Notes under the pieces: model-generated | What the model saw: only the letters and a program-made list of their open reading frames with translations | What the model was told of the DNA's origin: nothing | Database searches by the model: none | Made by a program: the position numbers and the translations under genes | Shown here: piece by piece, positions 56,060-64,000 of the stretch | How the letters are laid out: each line of letters begins with the position of its first letter | Position numbering within the stretch: position 1 is the stretch's first letter | Source: Takakia lepidozioides | Lineage: Eukaryota; Streptophyta; Takakiopsida; Takakiales; Takakiaceae | NCBI GenBank assembly: GCA_030704615.1 | Contig: CM060732.1 | Location: 23,252,001-23,316,000, forward strand | DNA: 64,000 bases | Direction: 5' to 3'

Positions 56060-57724
56060 GGTACCATATTTCATTCTCAGAATGAGCTAAAAGGCCAGTA
56101 AGTTCTTCCCCTTTCTAATAGAAAACAACATTTTATGTTGTTTAGGGCTGTACGCGAATAAATGATTTCATCGTGTCTGTTCGTCTAACCTCTGAACAAG
56201 TGAGCACTCACATCAAGTAGCATTCAGTTGCAAGATTGATTCTCCATGCTTATCGCTAAAGTGTGATTTCAAAGCTCGGAAGTGTGAACGGACGGATTGA
56301 CCAAACGATTGTGAATCCTGATCATGACAGAAGAGAAGTTACTTAGACTATGGTATCACGACTAATTCCTTGTGTCACGCAATCAAAAACCTAGAAATTT
56401 CACATACGTGCGCATAGCAGGTTTGATGTTGCATAGACAGACGTCTCCTAGAAGCCTCACCTCCTGTTGATACAGATGTTGGCCCCTTGGGCCAAAAGAA
56501 AACAAAAAAAATGGGCCCCAGATTTGAACGTCGGTGCGGCCGTTGAGGGCGGGCCCATCACACTTCACACCTCCACGGATGACGGGTCTGGTGAGACCTC
56601 TGTACCTATAGGGCATTATCTTATTGAGGAGGGCTAGCGTGGATGCCTTGGTATGCCTAGTAATTTTCAATGTATCACACCAACATAACTTGGCAATGAC
56701 TTGATTGAGTTGCACGGCATTGTAGTGTAGGATTATATGATCACAACCTAGTTCTTAAATATTTATGAGACACACTGCTGTGATGGCACTGATGTGCTCC
56801 CATCATCGTCCAACCTTGAGAGTCAGAAGTCAGAACCTAGAACCAAGATAAAATACCAGTGACGAGAAGCAGCAGTTGTGACAAACATTAGACTTTGCAA
56901 AGAAAGTCTGGTCTTGCCAGCCCAATCCTTGAGGCTACGGCAGTTGACCTTACGCATACCCGGAGAAAGCAAAAGAACAGCATGACAATGACGACTGTAG
57001 TCTTCACGTGTGATCAACAGGGAGGAGTTTGATGACCTTTGCAGTTGGACAAAGCAGAGGTGGTGAGCCAGTTTCAGAATCCATCCTTTGTATTCTTGCT
57101 GATGGATACAGGAGCGTACAATGCAAAGAGTTATGCAAATTACCATGTGTGTCTCACGCTCTCCTGATCTTTGAGAGTCTTGAATCATGCAGAAACCGTG
57201 AGCTCATATCTGCTTGACAACTCTGATAGGTTAGTCTACGCATAAAGGATAGTGTTATGTGGAACACATACTCTGCACTCTGCTTCATTTAATGACTGTC
57301 GCTGCTGGATGCCAGATGCAGCAGTCTTTGCTGCACTGTATGGGTCAATTCGATTTGAGGTGTTGAAGCAATTTGTGAAAGCAGCGCACATAGTGGGTGA
57401 CATGCTTCTGCTTAATCTGGTGGCTGTCATTGTCAAAACCACTGTACGGTGCTTCTCTACTTTGGTTTGCATTCTATGTGGAGGCAGAGAAATGAGTCTG
57501 AGAAAGAAACAAAGATACCGTTTCTAAGTCCACAGGGTCCCCCAGGGCCCGTGGTTGTTTCCCCTTTTCCTTGCTAAATTGGAAAGCAAGAGAAAAGTAG
57601 AGGAAGTTGAAAAGTTGTATAGATGTCAAGAATGATACGCATAGAAGTAGGGAGAGTACGTTCTGCCATAAGCCCTTCAAGGTCAGTGTGTATGTTGGAA
57701 AGTTTCTTCTTTTCTCTCTTTCAG
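56060..57724. other. Intergenic, nothing recognised
   Basis: No exon, RNA gene or repeat family recognised. Open frames here have no motifs. Confidence 0.35.
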
Positions 57725-57871
57725 CTGAACACTGTTGCCACATTACATCCCTATGTTGAGAATTTCCTTTCTGACAAAAAATTAAATAATCTCCTCTTCT
57801 ATCTGGGACAGGATCTCTTCCCAATTCCAGAGCTACATGAAGTCCGGGATTGCCCCAATGTCAAGTCTCAG
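57725..57871 (+). other. Orphan exon-like segment of 49 codons
   Basis: CTCTCTTTCAG acceptor, 147 bp open in one frame, CTCAG/GTGAGA donor. It encodes TVATLHPYVENFLSDKKL and GQDLFPIPELHEVRDCPN. No family recognised and no partner exons seen. It may be a single internal exon of an unknown gene or a displaced gene fragment. Confidence 0.35.
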
Positions 57872-59984
57872 GTGAGAGGTGGGGAACTCAACTTGATTAT
57901 GATGCGTGTCTACTTTTCTTTACTATTTGCCAAGGTGTTTCTAAGTAAGCTGTCCTTTTTTCGCTGTTTTAGGAAAAGGGCTGGATTTGCACTATCATAC
58001 ATACGACCATTTTATTTTACTTGTTCTTGGGGGAGATGCCCCTTTCTCCCCTTAGCAGTGCCTGGAGTTTGTAACAAGCTAAGTAACAAATCTAAGATTA
58101 ATCTCGAGGTTGTTAGTCATAGGGAATTACAGATCAACTTCTGAATGCTAATGCAAATCCTCAAGTAGGTGAAATTCCGTGCTGCAGTGAATAATCTACC
58201 TCTCTGATTGTTTCGAGATAGCTCCCAAATGTGCTAGATAAGTACAAGTAGTACCTGGAACACTTTGTGATAGGGGGTTCAGTTTGGCATGCAACACTAT
58301 GAATTCGGTAATTCTCCCTAGGATGAAGACCTTAGCTGGTAAGAATTCTGTGAATGCACACACCTTGCTCTTCAAACCCTCCACTACAGTTACCCATGCT
58401 GAGAAGAGGGCAACTCTTATGTCTGCACTTCATTGTGAACATTTTCTGCTTCGTTAGTCTGCTGGGGTCACTGAACCTCTTTATGCTGACTTCAAGAGGC
58501 TTGAACCTGTGGCATCTTCATTTATGATTCCTGGGGTCAACACTCTCACTGTGACTATTGATAAAGGCTTGGCATGAGAAGGCTGATCAAGCATTTCAAT
58601 GAAGCTTTCCCAGTCTGTCAAGTGATAAAATAATGACATATGCAGCCCCACCTCATGCACTTCTTCTGCAGTTGAAGGTTCCTGTAAAGAACCCTCAAAA
58701 CTGAAGCTTGGTTTCCTCTAAAGAAGAGGTAATGGAAACCGAGGCTTTCCCACTCCTGTCATCACCATGGTCTTCTTCCAACTTGGCGCATTTGTAGGAC
58801 CACGTCCAGGTGCAGGTCGAGAGATTTGATGAGATTTTTTGAAGTGAAGATGCAATACTGAGCCAGTACTCCATGTGCCTGCTAAGGTCAAGGCAAAACA
58901 TGCTAACTGCAAGCCTAGAAACAGCAGTGCTCACCAGAACCTCAAAACTCCAGACAGAAGAAAAGGTTGTGTGAATGAGATGTAGCCTGTCAGTGCTTGA
59001 GTGCTCAATCAGAAGGACGAGTAAGTTGCCAGGGCTCCACTTCAACGCGCTTAAACCTGCTAGAAATGCAACTGCAAAGGTTCTATGATGCAGACTAACT
59101 TTTCCCTGGTGGGGTTCTAGGGCTTTAGCAGCCGCAGGTATGGAGATAGATGTGGAATTTCTTAGTTCGTATGTGGGTACACTGCTACATCTTCTGAATG
59201 CTTCAATCAGTCAGAAACTTGCAACAGTAATAATTGCTATTAGAATTGAACATACTATTAACAAATGCCGAGGAGCAAACTGACTTGAGTGTTATGTTGG
59301 TGTACACCAAGCACATGAAGCTGCTATGGGGACATAGAGAGGAAGACGTACTGATTGACAGTTCCCTTTGAGTGTTGGCTGTGCGCAGCCTTGAAGCCGT
59401 AGTTCCTATTGAATTTGAACTCTGCCAGGGGCTTTCATCCCAACAGGGTATATGAGACCGGCTGTGAGATTGTAGTAGCACTCACACACAGCAAAGGACA
59501 ATCCAATCATAGGAAATTTCAAGGTAGTGTTGAAGTCAGTTCCAGACTGCTCATTGGGAGACTATAAGTCAAATCAGTGGGTGATATTCAATAGAGAAGC
59601 TGAGAGATTCCATGAGAACAAAAGCAAAAATCCATAGCAATTCATATCTCAAATGTGGTGGAGACTCACACCACAATAATAGCAGTAAATAACAAGTCAT
59701 TTAGTTTCTTAATGCTCTCGTATCTAAGAATCTAGCATCTAAGAAAAGAAAGAGGATGGCACCGGTTAGATTGTGACCAGCATTAGTCAATTCAACATCT
59801 CAAAACCAGAATTTCACCTGTTGCGCACGTTACACTCTCAGTGACATCGTGGGTGTGAAGTGTACACTGGCATGACTTTCAATTCCAAGATTGCACGATA
59901 CTATTGCAGGAGAAAACATTGCCAGCAAAAAGTAAGTCATGGAATTCTCAGACACATAAAGGTCACCTTCGGGCCCTCTGTCTG
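57872..59984. other. Intergenic, nothing recognised
   Basis: No convincing feature in about 2.1 kb. Confidence 0.35.
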
Positions 59985-60212
59985 CCTCTAGAAGGTGACT
60001 TGATTGCGGCATGGATCTGTGCTGAGATTGACAACCAGAGCTCATGTATGTTGAAACCTCCATCTGAGCATCCAAAAGACAATTCAAGGTGCAACACCTA
60101 TACAAGTAAAAATAGGTGAAAGGAAAAACTGCTCCTAACAAAGACCACTACTTTGCACGGATGTGTCCAGAGTCAGGTCCTTGTCGATGATGTTCTCAAC
60201 TAAACTTTGTTG
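59985..60212 (-). pseudogene. Displaced partial duplicate of the ASH gene
   Basis: 59990-60150 matches 8398-8570 (end of the exon at 8272-8514 plus the adjoining intron, sharing TAGAAGGTGACTTGAT, GATCTGTGCTGAGATTGACA and AAGTAAAAATAGGTGAAAGG). 60156-60205 then matches 5613-5660 from another exon (GTCAGGTCCTTGTCG, ATGTTCTCAACT). Because intron sequence is included the copy is DNA-mediated, and about 2.7 kb of the source is skipped at the junction. Confidence 0.7.
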
Positions 60213-61137
60213 TTCTCAACTGAGTTCTACCTCTTTCAACTTGTACACTTGTAATTGCCATCCACACCAGAAGAACTCTACCAAATCAAACCTACATCAA
60301 CAGATTGTGTTCCTATGGAAGACCATGAGCACGACCACAATTCCATAAATACTACTAGTATTGTTGGCATGAACTCGAACTCTATGCACAAATCATTGCT
60401 CGAAGAGCATTCCTTAAAACAACACACCAAGAAAACTAGTGTTGAGTGCTTCGTGCATCTCAATCCCGAAGATGTCATCAACAAGGGCACACCACTCGAG
60501 AGGAGTCACCAGAAATCTTCCTCTGGGCCGCCTTTAACTTATACATGAAATGGAAAGTATCTGTCAGCAGCTGCTTCTTGGGCAAATCCTCTTCTTGTGC
60601 AAATCCTCCTAGGCTCTTCCCAATCCATGCCAGGCCGCCTCCCAAGGCACCTGCAGAGTAGTTTGAAGAGCATATGAGCTCAGTCCAGCTGCCCTCCTCC
60701 TGAGTCCTCCGCCTTGGTGGGGCACTGCATACAGGTCAGTGGACACTTGGACGTTAGGCTTGTGTTGATTCAATTGGATGAGACATCAGCCCTGGCTTTT
60801 TAGCCCAAAATAACCGTCTGGTAATATTTCGGCCACGGGATTACGTCCTTGGAGGTAATACCATGCTTTCACAGTAACTCCTGCCTGGTGCCTGTTAGGG
60901 TTGGAAGATGTAGTACGAGGAATGTGTGCTGTTTGAGGGACAAGAATGTTGTGTGCAATCAAGCACTCGTGTGCAGAATGATGTTTAGAAGAGGCATGAG
61001 AAAGATATGGACGATTTGGGATTGAGAGTGAAGAGGTTGGATGCAGAGAATGTTGGGGGTAGTTGAATGCATCTTGGAAATCTGAGCCCTCGGAGCGGTA
61101 GCAGGTCTGTGAGGTAAGGAGGTGTCAAGGTGTGAAG
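60213..61137. other. Upstream region of the F-box/LRR gene
   Basis: An open frame at 60255-60548 (EDHEHDHNSINTTSIVG, VINKGTPLERSHQKSS) has no known motif. The remaining sequence probably includes the promoter and leader of the gene starting at 61138. No clear TATA box. Confidence 0.35.
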
Positions 61138-64000
61138 ATGGGGGTCACTGTGGTGAACGGAGTGGAGAGCATGGCAGAGGAGCATTGGGCAAGAGTGGTG
61201 GTTCCCAACGTGTTGCATCTTGTGAGTGCGCACCTGTCACAGCGTGATGTGTGTGCCTTGCTGTGTGTGAGCGCCTCCTGTAATCATCTTCTCTCCTCCC
61301 ACACGCCTCTCTGGAAGGTACGTTCTTCGGAAGGCTTATCCCCTGTCCTGTCGGCGGAATGAAAAGTATAAAAGCTTGAATGTTGCTGTATTGGTGGTCT
61401 AAAGCTAGGAAGTAGCGTCCCAACGGTCTCTGCCACTACCTGCAGGATTTATTTCACGACGCTGCATTTCATGGCTGCTCATGATTCCTCCTGCGCATGG
61501 AGAAATTTATATGCTATGATTTCAAATTTAAAGCTCGGTGTTTTTAGCTCCCATCCCTGTCAAAGCGAATGCTACGAAATGACGATTTCTCGCATCCATG
61601 CTATCGATACCGAAGCTCAACCATAGTTGGTGACTGGATTTGTATCTTTGCAAGCAGGTTCTGGATTTGCAAGGTAGGACCAACGCAGGTGAACGGTTGG
61701 TGGCAGCTCTTTCACTGGTATGGCCCTATGTAAACGTGTCATTTCCATGCTCCACTGCAATGGCGCTGCACTATAAGAATCTCTCTTGGAGTTTTTGGAT
61801 TGACGGGGATCAGAAATACAAGGCCTTAAGGCAGTTAATTACCCTTGAGATGCAGCTCGACATCCACAGTCTGCCTTGGTTGGTATCCTGCGACTTACTA
61901 TCACTAATCTTCCCATCCCCTGAACTAGGAATATCACCCACATTGCATGGAAAACTGTCTTTTGATGATGCTATCTGGGAATTTCAGCCACGATACAAGA
62001 ATGTGGAGGAGATCAACCTTGAGTTTGTACAAGATCTTGCAGACGAACATTTGTCAGCCATAGTTTGCAAGGTATGGACACATGTTGGATGCTTGAATAA
62101 CCCTCTTGAGCATCTGAGCATGGGCTGTTGGGGAGTAGATAGTTCATTTGCATCTGCTGCACAGGTCTTTTGGACTGGCATGGTGACCGGGTCGTCAACT
62201 TCGCCAATGCACTGGAAAACAGATAGCTCTTTACCAATCATCACAATTTTGACTGTCCACCATGACTTTGTTTTGATTATTAATTTCAGGGAATTTGGTG
62301 TTCATAAGCAACGTACATTCGCATGTTTTCATATGATAATGTGTGGTCACATTTCTTACAATCTACCTGTACTGTGTGCAGGGCCTCCAACGCTTGAATC
62401 TCAATGCATGCCAGAAGATCACTGATGAAGGCGTCAAAGCTCTAGCTACTGCGAACCCTAATTTGAAGTCTTTTTCTATTTACTGGAATCTCAAGTATGT
62501 CGGTATCACAATTCTTTGCCTATCTTGTACTGTGTGAGCCTAGCAGTAGTTTTGTTTTCCTCTAGCATGGGTTCCCTAGGACCGTCTATTGGGATACTGT
62601 GGTTGCCATGGTTGATGATTTTTCTTGCTTACATTAGTCCTCTCTCTCTCACTCTCCCTCTCACTCTCACGCACACACACGATCCACCCAGAGTGGTCGC
62701 GGGGTCTATGGCCAAGGCTACGGCAAACATTCTCTCTTGCACACTCACATTTTTGCTGCACATTTCAAAGATCAGTTACCATCTCAATACGAAGGATTTA
62801 ATAAAATCATAGAGCAGACTTCACAAGTGTTGCTTGTGACAGACACAATCTGGGATTGGGCATGGCTAGGGTGACAGATGTTGGTATCGTGAATTTGGTC
62901 ATCTACTGCAAGCATCTTACTTGCTTGAATATCAGTGGGTGTAAGGTATGTATGAGCCCCCAGATGCCTCCCCCTGTCCATCTCCTGGCCCTGGTTTGGC
63001 AATTCTCCATCCATGGTCTGTCCTCAAGGATCCCAAGTGCTTAGCAGCTTACCTGCATGAGGCACTCTGCCTTCATGCACTGCTTGAGCTGAGTTATTCT
63101 TTGGTTTGTCTACTGCTTGTTCTCTGTGGTTCTGTATTGGTCTACTGTGCCCCTTGGCCCTCCAGCAGACATAAAAAGTTTCTTTCTTCCTGTCCTCTAT
63201 TTTCTCTCCCCCTTTCTCTCAATGAAGTTAGGCAGAAAACTTCGCTGAGCCTGTTTCCAGTCTGTGACATGGGTGAGGCCATCATGAATGACCTCAAGGT
63301 TTTACCCACTCTCGGCACTAGACCGAAACAAACTCAGGGCGGGTAGCCTACCTTTGAACAGCAAACAGACGCAGAGAGGAAAGGGGGATTGTAAGTGCCC
63401 GTTGTGTGGGCAACCTGAAGACAATATCCACTGCCTGCTTCATTGTCCTGGGTACTCTCACCAGAGAGACACCCTCTTCACTTCCATCAAGGGAATTGTT
63501 CCTGTAACTCTGTTTACCAAGTTTGAAAATCTCATGGCTGAGCCAAAAGCCCAGGCCCTTTTGGGGTCTAGTTATTGGGCAACCCTCACACAGCAGATTG
63601 ATGTTTGTGTAAAGGGATTTTCCTAGAGGATATCTGGAAAACTCAGATCAATTGCAAGTTTCAAGGTAAGTCATACTACCGGCGTCAGCCCTTGACAAAG
63701 GTAGTTCTGTCCCTTTGTGTTCCTATGGGAAGCAGCACTTTTGCAGGGACTGTTCTATGGAACATGTGACATCTCTCTACCTTAAAACTGCTTCTGTACT
63801 GCAATTGGATGGGATACAACTAGCGTGAGGAACAGATATAAGGAGTTTGAGCACTTCATACTGATCTCAACTAAATGTTTGCATCTTTAACTGACACTTC
63901 TTTGTACATGATTGTGACGTTTGGTTGGGTGTATCCAGAACGTGGGAGATGCGAGCCTCATATGTTTAGCCAAACATTGCTCAAGCATTCAGCTCCTTAA
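61138..64000 (+). CDS. F-box/LRR protein related to Arabidopsis At3g58530, 3' end outside window
   Basis: Exons: 61138-61317, 61658-61717, 61988-62071, 62382-62494, 62870-62945 and 63939 to beyond the window. Exon 1 starts MGVTVVNGVESMAEEHW and carries an F-box-like helix set (VVPNVLHLVSAHLSQRDVC, then LLSSHTPLWK). Later exons give leucine-rich repeats: RTNAGERLVAALSL, EEINLEFVQDLADEHL, LQRLNLNACQKITDEG, SIYWNLK|VTDVGIVNLV, LTCLNISGCK and NVGDASLICLAKHCSSIQLL. Splice phases join cleanly, including AA|G at the 62494/62870 join. F-box/LRR proteins of this kind are substrate receptors in SCF ubiquitin ligases; the substrate is unknown. Confidence 0.85.
63040..63730 (+). mobile_element. LINE-type fragments inside intron 5 of the F-box gene
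   Basis: 63040-63100 matches the tail of the 7.1-kb LINE fragment (AAYLHEALCLHALLEL against AAYLHEAFTLRQSLEQ). 63228-63640 encodes a reverse-transcriptase C-terminus with the zinc knuckle CPLCGQPEDNIHCLLHCPGY and SSYWATLTQQIDVCVKGF. The same pieces are scrambled at 25.1-25.9 kb. The orientation is the same as the host gene. Confidence 0.65.

Noticed and set aside
61718-61987. Reading exon 2 of the F-box gene straight through to 62425
   Set aside because: The read-through has no leucine-rich pattern between 61718 and 61987, while GT/AG borders give a clean LRR protein.

Overview
The window looks like nuclear DNA of a seed-free land plant with swimming sperm: a fern, lycophyte or bryophyte, with fern slightly favoured by the type of PPR gene. 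The evidence is threefold. Two spliced single-copy genes have GT/AG introns: a cilium-type ASH/HYDIN-like gene and a plant F-box/LRR gene. There is a PLS-type PPR gene with an E-type C-terminus, a land-plant organelle RNA-editing family. Most of the rest is mobile DNA. No rRNA gene, canonical tRNA gene, CRISPR array or bacterial operon was seen.

Layout. 1-11.2 kb: an 18-exon or longer minus-strand gene for a protein with repeated ASH (MSP-like) beta domains, carrying a sense-strand LINE 3' fragment in one intron. 11.3-13.8 kb: intergenic, with a tRNA-derived SINE. 13.8-21.1 kb: a degenerate Helitron on the minus strand (basic repeats, DUF6570-like region, HUH Rep, PIF1-type helicase and a C-terminal Ulp1/C48 protease). 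21.1-22.2 kb: four tandem units with a tRNA B-box-like motif. 22.2-25.9 kb: a PPR pseudogene whose motif triplets were amplified, an inverted PPR scrap and LINE scraps. 26-27.3 kb: orphan exons, one nucleostemin-like. 27.5-29.0 kb: a symmetrical foldback array.

29.2-53.8 kb is the most unusual part. It holds two related copies, A and B, of a mobile element that encodes two divergent proteins. One is a MULE-like transposase with a CCHC-like N-terminal cluster and a C-terminal SWIM zinc finger. The other, on the opposite strand, is a many-exon protein joining a ParB-like DGNHR domain to an amino-DNA-methyltransferase (N6-adenine/N4-cytosine) fold. In copy A the transposase is intact (1144 residues over two exons). 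Between the two genes of copy A, probably inside a methyltransferase intron, lies an array of about 45 units of about 115 bp, each with an 18-bp-arm hairpin. Copy B is decayed and its blocks are interleaved; hairpins with the same GTGCG-N4-CGCAC core sit in its methyltransferase introns.

53.8-61.1 kb: mostly intergenic, with SINE-like sequences, short tandem duplications and a displaced duplicate of part of the ASH gene. 61.1-64.0 kb: the plus-strand F-box/LRR gene related to Arabidopsis At3g58530, running off the right edge, with LINE debris in its fifth intron.

Exon borders were read by eye from splice motifs and from A-versus-B comparison. Family calls rest on motif recognition, not database searches.
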